From: JANWVO01 sp037446555
Lineage (GTDB): Bacteria > Acidobacteriota > Terriglobia > Bryobacterales > Bryobacteraceae
DNA length: 64,000 nucleotides
Direction: 5' to 3'
Assembly (NCBI GenBank): GCA_037446555.1
Contig: JBBIIK010000004.1
Location: 62,001 to 126,000, forward strand
Shown here: positions 30,130 to 37,563 of the stretch, in pieces
How the letters are laid out: each line of letters opens with the position of its first letter
Numbering within the stretch: the stretch's first letter is position 1
Position numbers and translations under genes: made by a program
The notes under the pieces: model-generated
What the model was told of the DNA's origin: nothing
Databases searched by the model: none
The model's input: the letters and a program-made list of their open reading frames with translations, nothing else

Positions 30130-31167
30130 AGTGCATGACTTTCCGAAATCCCGGCCGATGAAATGCGTCCGGATATTCGCTGCCTCTGCGGAAATCAGCA
30201 CGTTGGGCGCCGCCCCGTACATCACATTGCCGCCGAGAACCAGGTTCTTCTCGATCCTGCCCGGCAACAAGCCCGCGTTCCGGTCGTCCTGCTGCCCGCC
30301 GAAGGCATGAAGGGAGACACGCGCGGCGGGCCGCCAGGCCAGCTGCGCATTGCCGCCGCGCGTTCTCACAGCGCGCGGCCGGGCGCCAACGAACACGAAG
30401 CCTTGCCGTAGCGCGCCCAGCGGAGCAATGTTCTGCCCGTTGAAGAAGAGGCCGGAAACGTCCAACCACGACGCGGGACGGATCATCCAGTCCGCCGTGA
30501 AGATCCGCGACGGAATCGAAAACCCTCCGCTGCGGCTCGAACTCAGGTGGAAACCGGTGGCCAGCTCCACGCGCTTGCCCTCGGAGCCCTCGTTCCAGAA
30601 TTCGAGCCGCCCCTGATATCCCGGTCTCGCTGCCGACGTCGTGGAAGCGTACTCATCGGGAATCAGCGTGCGCGTTTCGCTCGTCTGGAACAGCGCCCCT
30701 TGCAACCGCACCCCGGAGGTCTCGCCAGTTGCGATACGGTGCTCCACTCGGAGCTGCGGCTGCCACAACCACGGGTTGCCCGCTCCGGTGAGCGGCGAGA
30801 CGCCCACTTGCGCCAGGGACTCGGGCTCGCGCGGCGAGATGAGCGGCTTGTCCTGTCCGGCGGAGATCGAAAAGCGCTTCCAGTCCGTCGTGAGCATGGC
30901 GGTCCGGATTCTGAAGACGTGATTCAGAGAAGAATCCGAACCGGCCCAGAAATCGGCCTGAAACAGCCCGGAGACTTTGCCGCCGCCGGCCACCTCGGGC
31001 CCGTGGAACCGGAAGCCCAGGATGCTCTGCCGCAGTGAGCCTCCAACGATTCGGGCGCCAGCCGTCTGTGACGCCGTCGTAGGATGCTGACTGGCCCCAT
31101 AAGCGCCGTTGGCGAAGAGGTTGAACAGCACCATTCCGGTCAACTCAACCGGGAACCGTGAGGTCGT
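30101..31167 (-). pseudogene. beta-barrel porin domain, separated from its N terminus by an amber codon and frameshifted at its end
   Basis: Reads as an outer-membrane barrel: FPVELTGMVLFNLFANGAYG, GSLRQSILGFRFHGPEVAGGGKVSGLFQADFWAG, then alternating amphipathic strands with many Gly/aromatic residues. The upstream part (31416-31171, signal and coiled coil) is in the same frame but separated by TAG at 31168-31170. Near 30144 a second lesion occurs: FIGRDF should be followed by RKVMHYDLAIAYLF and the stop at 30101, which lies one frame over; as written the frame fuses into the cupredoxin signal peptide. Adding one C restores it. The terminal Phe is the outer-membrane insertion signal. Probably a porin for the ligand sensed by this operon. 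Confidence 0.7.
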
Positions 31168-31416
31168 CTAGACCTTCGTCTGGGCAAGCTCCGCTGTCCG
31201 TGCCTCCTGCACCGCCAGCCTCTCCTCCATGCCCGAGGCCTTCGAGCCGGAGTTTTGGGCCGCCATCGAGGTTCGCAGCTCCTCTACTTCCTTCCGCAGC
31301 GCGCGGTTTTCCGCCTCCAGCCGCTCCAGCCTTGCGAGGATCTCCTGAATCCGGTCCTGCGCCGCTTCCGGCAGGCTTGTCAACAGCAGACAGAACGCGA
31401 GCCTCCTAACCTTCAT
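31168..31416 (-). CDS. N-terminal fragment of the porin: signal peptide plus coiled coil
   Basis: 82 residues: signal peptide VRRLAFCLLLTSLPEAAQ, then a coiled coil (IQEILARLERLEAENRALRKEVEELR) and a second helical stretch (EERLAVQEARTAELAQTKV). This is the usual N terminus of coiled-coil-tethered porins, which continues in the same frame after a TAG stop at 31168-31170. A GAG-to-TAG change would explain it (V-E-T-T-S-R-F-P-V-E-L). It overlaps the receiver gene by 11 nt. Confidence 0.65.
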   Translation of the reverse strand: MKVRRLAFCLLLTSLPEAAQDRIQEILARLERLEAENRALRKEVEELRTSMAAQNSGSKASGMEERLAVQEARTAELAQTKV

Positions 31417-31798
31417 CGATCATGCCCTCCAGAACGCTGCAAACTTCCCTCGGTGAGTACGGCTTCGCGAAAAACGCATCCGCTCCTGCCGAGATCGCCT
31501 CCGCTTCCAGTTCCCGCCGGATCCCGCCGCTGACGGCGATGATCCGCGGCTGCGGCGCAGCAAGCGACGTCCGCAGTGCCCGGATCAGCGCCAGTCCGCT
31601 CATCCCGGGCAGGTGAATGCCGGTGACCACCGCATCAGGCGGCGTGGACTGCATTGCCTCCAGCGCTTCCTCCGCGCTGCCAAACGCGCGCACCAGAAAC
31701 CTGCCGCTGCGGCTCAACGCAATCTCAAGCGCTGTCGAGCACTCCCGCGCGTCTTCCACCAGGACCACCAGGAGCTTGCCGCTCGCCGCGCCGCTCAT
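31406..31798 (-). CDS. receiver-only response-regulator-like protein lacking the phospho-acceptor Asp
   Basis: 130 residues from ATG 31798, which overlaps the preceding regulator stop (ATGA). It is a CheY-like domain with the acidic pair (VEDAREC) and the conserved Lys (DAFFAKPYSP), but the phosphorylation strand reads PDAVVTGIHLPGMSG: Gly (GGC) stands where Asp (GAC) is expected. It therefore cannot be phosphorylated in the usual way, and may be a pseudo-receiver or a mutated copy. In-frame residues upstream of 31798 are a shadow of the previous gene. Confidence 0.8.
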   Translation of the reverse strand: MSGAASGKLLVVLVEDARECSTALEIALSRSGRFLVRAFGSAEEALEAMQSTPPDAVVTGIHLPGMSGLALIRALRTSLAAPQPRIIAVSGGIRRELEAEAISAGADAFFAKPYSPREVCSVLEGMIDEG

Positions 31799-32469
31799 GG
31801 AAGGAACCTGTAGCCGACCCCATGCACCGTGATGAAATGCCGCGGCGCATTCGGCTCCGGCTCCAGCTTCTGGCGAAGCCGGACGACGTGAGCATCCACC
31901 GTGCGTGTGTTCGGATACGACTCGTAGCCCCACACTGCATTCAGGATCATGTCCCGTGTGAGCGCCCGGTCCGGGTTCTGGAGAAAGAACGTCAGCAGGT
32001 TGAACTCGGCTCTCGTGAACCGCACGTCCTCCCCGCGCCGCACTACAGTACGCTTTTCCAGGTCCACCTCCACTTCGGCGAAACGCACCACGCGTCCCGG
32101 CCCCGGGGAGGCCCGCCTCAGCACAGCACGGATGCGCGCCAGCAGTTCCCGCGTGCCAAACGGCTTCACCACATAGTCGTCTGCGCCAATCTCCAGAAGC
32201 AGAACCTTGTCGATTTCGTCACCCACCGCGCTCAGCACGATGATCGGCGTCCTGGTGCCCGCGGCCCGCAACTGCTTGCACACTTCCACGCCGCTCATCC
32301 CCGGCATCCGCAGGTCCACGAGCACGAGGTCCGGCCTCGTGCGGATCGCCTCCTCAAATCCGGCCGTCCCGTCGGCGGCGGTAGTCACGCGGAACCCCTC
32401 GTTTTCCAGCAGCAGCGAGATTGTTTCCCTCAGATTCTCGTCGTCGTCGATCACCAGGATGTGATGCAT
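31795..32469 (-). CDS. OmpR/PhoB-family response regulator
   Basis: 224 residues. Receiver: HHILVIDDDEN acidic pair, LVLVDLRMPGMSG with the phospho-Asp, LSAVGD Ser/Thr, and VVKPFGTRELLARIRAVLRR Lys. Effector: winged helix with RFTRAEFNLLTFFLQNPDRALTRD, NTRTVDAHVVRLRQKLE and VHGVGYRF. Intact, first gene of the operon, presumably activated by the kinase at its far end. A TACAAT box lies 17 nt before the ATG within GTTTACAATC. Confidence 0.95.
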   Translation of the reverse strand: MHHILVIDDDENLRETISLLLENEGFRVTTAADGTAGFEEAIRTRPDLVLVDLRMPGMSGVEVCKQLRAAGTRTPIIVLSAVGDEIDKVLLLEIGADDYVVKPFGTRELLARIRAVLRRASPGPGRVVRFAEVEVDLEKRTVVRRGEDVRFTRAEFNLLTFFLQNPDRALTRDMILNAVWGYESYPNTRTVDAHVVRLRQKLEPEPNAPRHFITVHGVGYRFLP

Positions 32470-32541
32470 TGCCGCTTGGTTTCCTGATTGTAAACCCGCT
32501 GTGCGGCGCCGGGAACACCGGCCGGCCCCGCTCCGGGCAAA

Positions 32542-32559
32542 TTCACACCTTGTTTACAC
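32542..32559 (+). promoter_or_regulatory. candidate tandem response-regulator site
   Basis: TTCACAC (32542-32548) and TTTACAC (32553-32559) are direct repeats with 11-nt periodicity, the arrangement bound by OmpR/PhoB-type dimers. It lies 48 nt before the start of the Reeler-domain gene, in the 137-nt divergent region shared with the response regulator, which also carries an inverted GTAAAC copy at 32485-32490 region (GATTGTAAACCC). Inference. Confidence 0.35.
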
Positions 32560-32606
32560 GCCTCCAACAACTTTCTTCGTCGGCCGGACGTAGCATCAGC
32601 ATTGCC

Positions 32607-34247
32607 ATGACAATGTTCCCAACCAACACTCCGACGAGGAATGCGATTCGCCTGCTGCTGCTTTGCGGCGGCCTCGCCGTTCTCCCGGCCTCTGCCAGGA
32701 GCTTCGGTCCCGCCTTGAGGCTGACCGGCGCGCCCGGCGACAACCCATTGGCTTGCACGCAGTGCCACAACAGCTTCCCCCTGAACTCGGGCAAGGGCAG
32801 CGTGCGCGTGGTCTTGCCCGGCGCCGCGTACCGGCCTGGGATGACCTACCGGATCCGCGTCGAGGTTCGCGATCCTGATCAGCAACGCTGGGGCTTCCAG
32901 CTTACCGCGCGGCTCGCCAGCGACCCGGCCAACTCGCAGGCCGGCGACTTGATCCCCACCGGCGAGCTTGCCCGCACTGTTTGCGGCAACGGCGCGAACA
33001 AGCCTTGCTCCTTCAATAACCAGTTCCAGCTCATCATGCACACCGTGCCTGGCACGCGGACCGGCATCCGCTCTGGCGCTGACTTCGAGTTTGACTGGAC
33101 AGCCCCTCCCGCCGGTGCTGGCGCGGTCTCGTTCTATGCCGCCGGCAACGCCGCCAATGGCGACGGCACCAACCAGGGCGACTACATCTACACGACCTCG
33201 TTCACCGTGGTGGAGGATACTTCGCCGCTTGGCGCCAAGCCGTCAGCCTATGACGTCGCGCATCTGGTGTCGGACCTTCAGGGGTGGGCGGACTGGATCG
33301 ATCCGAACCTCGCCGCGCCGTGGGGCGTCTCTCTCGGGCCCACCACTGCATTTTGGGTCTCCAACGCCGGCACGGCCACCAGCACGCTCTATAACTCGAA
33401 TGGCGAGCCATTCCCTGTCGCGTCTCCTCTGGTGGTCCGCATTCCGCAGGGCGCGGGCAGGGGCGGCCCCGCGCAGGTCACCGGCCAGGTCTGGAACGGG
33501 ACGCCTGCTTTCGAAATCGGTCCCGGCGCGCCCGCTTCTTTCCTGTTCGCCACGCAAAGCGGCGTCATCGCGGCGTGGAACCGCAATGTCGATCCGGTGA
33601 ATGCGATTGTTGTGGCCGACAATCCGTCTGCCGTCTACACGGGGCTTGCGCTTGCCGCGTCCTCCCAAGGCCCGGCGATGTATGCCGCGAACTTCAAGGA
33701 TCGCGTCATCGAGACCTTCGACAGCGCCTTCCGTCCCATTCAGCCGCCGGGCGGCTTCCGTGATCCGAACTTGCCGGCCGGGTACGCACCTTTCAACATC
33801 CAGCGCTTCGGGCAAAGCCTCTATGTGACCTACGCCCGGCAGAGCGCTCCCGGCATCGAGGAAGATCCCGGCGACAGGGCGGGGATCATCAATGTGTTCG
33901 ACGCCGACGGATTCCTTCTTCGCCGGCTCGTCACCGGAGGGCCGCTCAACGCGCCCTGGGGGCTTGCCATGGCGCCGTCTTTCTTTGGGGAATTCAGCAA
34001 CACGCTCCTGGTGGGCAATCTGGGGGACGGCAGGATCCACGCCTTTGATCCTGCCACCGGCCGCTATGCCGGAATGCTGCGCTACCGCGACGGCAATCCC
34101 ATTGCGCTGGAGGGGCTGTACGGCCTCATCACGGGCAACGGCCGCAACGGAGGCGATCCCAACGCGCTCTACTTTACAGCCGCCGCCTCCGGGCAGGCGC
34201 GCAAGGGCGCCCACGGAGTCTTCGGCCGGGTCTCTGTGCTTCCCTGA
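32607..34247 (+). CDS. secreted protein with Reeler-like/CxxCH N-terminal domain and TIGR03118 domain
   Basis: 546 residues from ATG 32607. Signal peptide (IRLLLLCGGLAVLPASA). Residues about 30-190 are a Reeler-like beta-sandwich that contains one c-type haem motif, NPLACTQCHNSFPLN, and MTYRIRVEVRDPDQQRWGFQLTAR. The rest is the TIGR03118 repeat domain (WGVSLGPTTAFWVSNAGTATSTLYNSNG; LATQSGVIAAWN-like; PWGLAMAPSFFGEFSNTLLVGNLGDGRIHAFDP in parts), an NHL-like propeller. Divergent from the two-component operon and likely its target. Role unknown; covalent haem suggests redox or copper/oxygen chemistry. Confidence 0.75.
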   Translation: MTMFPTNTPTRNAIRLLLLCGGLAVLPASARSFGPALRLTGAPGDNPLACTQCHNSFPLNSGKGSVRVVLPGAAYRPGMTYRIRVEVRDPDQQRWGFQLTARLASDPANSQAGDLIPTGELARTVCGNGANKPCSFNNQFQLIMHTVPGTRTGIRSGADFEFDWTAPPAGAGAVSFYAAGNAANGDGTNQGDYIYTTSFTVVEDTSPLGAKPSAYDVAHLVSDLQGWADWIDPNLAAPWGVSLGPTTAFWVSNAGTATSTLYNSNGEPFPVASPLVVRIPQGAGRGGPAQVTGQVWNGTPAFEIGPGAPASFLFATQSGVIAAWNRNVDPVNAIVVADNPSAVYTGLALAASSQGPAMYAANFKDRVIETFDSAFRPIQPPGGFRDPNLPAGYAPFNIQRFGQSLYVTYARQSAPGIEEDPGDRAGIINVFDADGFLLRRLVTGGPLNAPWGLAMAPSFFGEFSNTLLVGNLGDGRIHAFDPATGRYAGMLRYRDGNPIALEGLYGLITGNGRNGGDPNALYFTAAASGQARKGAHGVFGRVSVLP

Positions 34248-34264
34248 GTCCTTCTCCTTTGGTG

Positions 34265-34315
34265 GGGGGACCACCGGGAGACCGCGCCTCGCCGGTCCCC
34301 CGGTTCTTTTTCTTT
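34265..34315. terminator. rho-independent terminator between convergent genes
   Basis: GGGGGACC (34265-34272) pairs with GGTCCCCC (34294-34301), followed by GGTTCTTTTTCTTT. Read on the plus strand it terminates the Reeler-domain gene; the T-rich side is on the plus strand only, so termination of the convergent Gfo/Idh gene is less certain. Confidence 0.7.
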
Positions 34316-35621
34316 AAACGAACTTGTACTTGCCCGGCTCGGGCAGCGGCGGAGGCGTGAGCTGCAGCTTGTAGTCGAACGCCTTCGGCATCAGGTCGAG
34401 CTGCGAGTTCATGATCATGTCCCACGTCACGGCGATCCCCGAGTATGCCGATTCGCGTCCCATGATCGCCGTCATGGTCGATTCAGCCACCATCATGGCT
34501 TCGTTGAAGTACGGCCCCGTGCCGCGGATGGAATTCACCAGGTGGATGTGCTCCTGCACGTAAGGGTTGATTCCCTTGCCCGAAGCGAGATCCAGCCCGT
34601 TGCTGACGCCTTTCGTGCCGACGATCAGGTCGCTGACGTCGCGCGCGCAGCCCTGCGGATATTGGCGGCAGTGCGACGAATAGCGGATCCCGCCCGGATA
34701 CTCGAAATCCGAGGCCATGTGGTCGTAAATGTTGCCGTACAGGTCGTCTCCCTTTCGCCAGGAGATGCCGCCGCTGGCGACCACTTTCACCGGGTGCGTG
34801 CCCATCACCCAGTTGATGAAGTCGATGTTGTGGAAGTGCTGCTCGACGATCTGGTCTCCGCAGATCCACACGAAGCTGTACCAGTTGCGGTGCTGCCACT
34901 CGAAGTCCGCCCAGTTGGGATCGCGCGCCTTCACGTGGAACACCGGTCCCGACAGGTAGTGCGAGTACAGCCCCCGGACCTCGCCTATGGCGCCATTCTT
35001 GATTTTGTCCACTGACTCGATGTACTCGCGCTGCGCGTGGCGCTGCGCCCCGCTTACCACTGTGAGCTTTTTCTGTGCTGAGAGCTTCGCGGCTTCCATG
35101 AAGCGCCGGCAGCCCACGGGGTCGGTCGCCACGGGCTTCTCGGTGAACACGTGCTTGCCCGCCTGGATAGCGGCCTCGAAATGGAGGGGGCGGTAGCCCG
35201 GGGGCGTGCACAGCATCACGATGTCCACACCCGAGTCGATCACCTTCTTGAAGGCATCGAACCCGACGAAGTGGCTTTCCGGCGGCACTTGAATGCGGGG
35301 CGGCACGTCCTTCATCAGGTCGTCCATCGTCATCGTCTTCGTCTGCCCGCCGCGCTGCACGGGGATGTTCTCGTAGCGCTTGAGACCCCGGCCCTCGCGA
35401 AGGTTGCGCAGCGAGCCTTCCAGCTTGTCCTCGAACACGTCGGCCATGGCCGCGAGTTCGACGCTTTCGTTGCCCACCAGCAGATCCGTCACGGCCTGCG
35501 TGCCGCGCCCGCCACAGCCCACCAGCCCTGCGCGCAGCTTGCCGTCAGAGGCGGCGCGCGCGCCGGGAATTGAAACGGCGGCGGTGGCCGCCAGCATGTC
35601 CCTGCGAGTCAGTTCCGGCAT
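34314..35621 (-). CDS. Tat-exported Gfo/Idh/MocA-family oxidoreductase
   Basis: 435 residues from ATG 35621 (MPELTRRDMLAATAAVSIPGARA is a Tat signal with twin Arg). Rossmann fold KLRAGLVGCGGRGTQAV, the catalytic FTEKPVATDPVG Lys and SGAQRHAQREY, then the C-terminal half with GDQIVEQHFHNIDFINWVMG. This intact EKP motif contrasts with the QKP of the paralogue at 25.8 kb. An upstream in-frame TTG at 35675 would add a non-homologous leader. Acts on an unknown sugar or polyol in the periplasm. Confidence 0.9.
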   Translation of the reverse strand: MPELTRRDMLAATAAVSIPGARAASDGKLRAGLVGCGGRGTQAVTDLLVGNESVELAAMADVFEDKLEGSLRNLREGRGLKRYENIPVQRGGQTKTMTMDDLMKDVPPRIQVPPESHFVGFDAFKKVIDSGVDIVMLCTPPGYRPLHFEAAIQAGKHVFTEKPVATDPVGCRRFMEAAKLSAQKKLTVVSGAQRHAQREYIESVDKIKNGAIGEVRGLYSHYLSGPVFHVKARDPNWADFEWQHRNWYSFVWICGDQIVEQHFHNIDFINWVMGTHPVKVVASGGISWRKGDDLYGNIYDHMASDFEYPGGIRYSSHCRQYPQGCARDVSDLIVGTKGVSNGLDLASGKGINPYVQEHIHLVNSIRGTGPYFNEAMMVAESTMTAIMGRESAYSGIAVTWDMIMNSQLDLMPKAFDYKLQLTPPPLPEPGKYKFV

Positions 35622-35664
35622 ATCGAATGTAACTCCTCGCACGGCACGATATCGAATCCGGCCG

Positions 35665-35707
35665 GCAAAAGACAAGCGCCGGCTCCCGTGCGGGCGAGAG
35701 CCGGCGC
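35665..35707 (-). terminator. hairpin terminator downstream of the beta-helix protein gene
   Basis: Ten-base arms GCGCCGGCTC (35676-35685) and GAGCCGGCGC (35698-35707). On the minus strand the stem is followed by TTGTCTTTT. It lies 26 nt after the stop at 35733 and before the Gfo/Idh gene. Confidence 0.65.
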
Positions 35708-35732
35708 CTGGCGCGGAGCGGGTCCGCGATCT

Positions 35733-37505
35733 TCAGGGCCTGATGGCCTTGTCGGTGACGAAGTTGGTCCACTCCTCCCACCACTTCGTCTCGCCTGCCG
35801 CGCCGAGGAAGCGCGCCGACTGGTCGAAAAAGCCGTTGTCCGGGGGCTGAATCCAGTTCGCCCGGAACACAACGGAATCGGACATCGGCCGGAAATCCGG
35901 GTCATTCAACTCGAACGGGCGCCGCAGCATGGGGTCGGCGACCAGGAACTGCCGGCCCTCTCCGCGCTCGCCCTTGGCGAAAGCGGTGCTGGCGCCGGAG
36001 CGGACCTGGCCTTCGATGGTGGCGGCGCCGTTGCCCCCGATGTTGTTGTCCCACAGAAGGATGCCGTTCATCGTAGTGTTCCCGCTATCGATCTGCGCTT
36101 CCGCCGCGGATCCGTCGATGTGCAGACCCGCGCTGTAGAAGCGGGTCACAATCGCGTTGTTCACGTTGCCGCCGGTGCCGCGGCGCAGATACAGGCCGGG
36201 CGCATTGGACTCGTCGAAGCCAGGCTGTCCGGAGCCGACGAACGTGACGTTGAACACGTTCGGCTTCGACAGCGGCGAAGCGCCCTGATCGAATTCGCTG
36301 TTGTCGGCTTCGATGCCGCGGTTGCCCGGATTGTCGGGGTCCTGATAGAAGAATCCAAACTGGATGTTGCCCGTGTAGCCGAGCTGCCAGTCGAGGAAAT
36401 CATCAGCAGCCAGGCCGCCGATCAGATAGCGCGCATTCACTGTGCCGCCGAAAAACTCGAACGCATCGTCAAGCCCGTAGGAGGTCTGAAGGTATTCAGC
36501 CACGGTCTTCGTTCCGCAGCCGCCCCATGTAATGGCATTCACCTCGTTGTTGGGTGCAAACGTCGATCCTGCATACTCGACACGCACGTAGCGCAGCGTG
36601 CCGCAGTCATGCTCGGGGTCGTTGCCGCCATAGCGGGAATCCTCCGAATCGGGCACTCCTTCGATGGTGAACTCGCCGCCGCTCACGTTGACCGGGGCGC
36701 GCCCCAGCAGAATCAACCCTCCCCAGTCGCCTCGCTGGCGCTCGCCCGGCGTGAGCGCCGACGTCATGATGATCGGGCGGCTTCGCGTGCCCTCGGCAAC
36801 GATTCTCCCGCTCCGCGTGATGATCAGCGCAGAGGGCGGCTCCGAGCCCGGCTGTCCAATGATCACCGTGCCCGGATCGATCGTGAGGGTGGCGCCGTTG
36901 CGAACAAAAACAAGGCCGTTCAGCCGGTACAGCTTGTCATTCGTGAGCCGGCGGTCGGACTCGATGTTCCCGGTGATGTCGACAATGTCGCTGATCACAG
37001 AGAACTTTGCATAGAGAGTCTTCAGGATGCGCAGCCCGTTCCAGTCGCGAAACTCCATGACCAGCGTGTGCATGCCCGGCTCGTCCGGGGCATTCAGGGC
37101 TCCACCCAGAACGCCGCTTTCGCCCAGCAGCGCCTGCCTTTCCACGTCGCCGAGAACAACGGGGCGGAAATCTCCCGGAATATTGCCGAAAATGTCTTTC
37201 ACCTCTGCCGTCAGCCCTGGCAGATATGTCTTTTCGCCTGTCTGGTTGTTTTGCAGGTAGGCCACCATGGTGAACGGATATTTCTCGCCATTGGTCTTGA
37301 TCGTCACGGTGAGCTTGATCTCCTCGTTGACGCCGTACCAGATCTTGTCGGTCCACATCCAGGCGGCGATGCCCGTCTCATAGGACTGCACGCCCGCCGC
37401 CTTTTCCAGCAGCGCACGGTCCGCTCCGGAGAACGGGGCGCCCGCGTAGGTTGCTGGCAGTAAACAGGTTGTAACGATCACTGTCCAGAACAGACTCTTC
37501 CTCAT
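35733..37505 (-). CDS. secreted parallel-beta-helix-like surface protein
   Basis: 590 residues: signal peptide (SLFWTVIVTTCLLPATYA), an N-terminal beta domain (about 45-180, WYGVNEEIKLTVTIKTNG), then a right-handed beta-helix-like region with regularly spaced strands (LTIDPGTVIIGQ, ALIITRSGRIVAEG, PIIMTSALTPGERQRGDWGGLILLG, VRVEYAG, DDAFEFFGGTVNARYL). Such proteins often accompany TonB receptors; here the receptor gene ends 58 nt upstream on the same strand. It may capture or display a polymer at the cell surface. Start ATG abuts a tetranucleotide repeat that supplies the Shine-Dalgarno sequence. Confidence 0.75.
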   Translation of the reverse strand: MRKSLFWTVIVTTCLLPATYAGAPFSGADRALLEKAAGVQSYETGIAAWMWTDKIWYGVNEEIKLTVTIKTNGEKYPFTMVAYLQNNQTGEKTYLPGLTAEVKDIFGNIPGDFRPVVLGDVERQALLGESGVLGGALNAPDEPGMHTLVMEFRDWNGLRILKTLYAKFSVISDIVDITGNIESDRRLTNDKLYRLNGLVFVRNGATLTIDPGTVIIGQPGSEPPSALIITRSGRIVAEGTRSRPIIMTSALTPGERQRGDWGGLILLGRAPVNVSGGEFTIEGVPDSEDSRYGGNDPEHDCGTLRYVRVEYAGSTFAPNNEVNAITWGGCGTKTVAEYLQTSYGLDDAFEFFGGTVNARYLIGGLAADDFLDWQLGYTGNIQFGFFYQDPDNPGNRGIEADNSEFDQGASPLSKPNVFNVTFVGSGQPGFDESNAPGLYLRRGTGGNVNNAIVTRFYSAGLHIDGSAAEAQIDSGNTTMNGILLWDNNIGGNGAATIEGQVRSGASTAFAKGERGEGRQFLVADPMLRRPFELNDPDFRPMSDSVVFRANWIQPPDNGFFDQSARFLGAAGETKWWEEWTNFVTDKAIRP

Positions 37506-37528
37506 CTTCCTTCCTTCCTTCCTTCCTT
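37506..37528. repeat. tetranucleotide microsatellite forming the ribosome-binding site
   Basis: 23 nt of CTTC/TTCC repeats (5.75 units). On the coding strand it is (AAGG)5-AAG directly abutting the ATG at 37505, so the Shine-Dalgarno sequence is itself a tandem repeat that can gain or lose units by slippage. Confidence 0.9.
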
Positions 37529-37563
37529 GTGTTGGTTGATCCGGGTTCCTCCCGGAGCAGGGT

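Noticed and set aside
35688..37463. 591-codon plus-strand frame
   Set aside because: Lies antisense over almost the whole beta-helix gene, which has a signal peptide and Shine-Dalgarno sequence.
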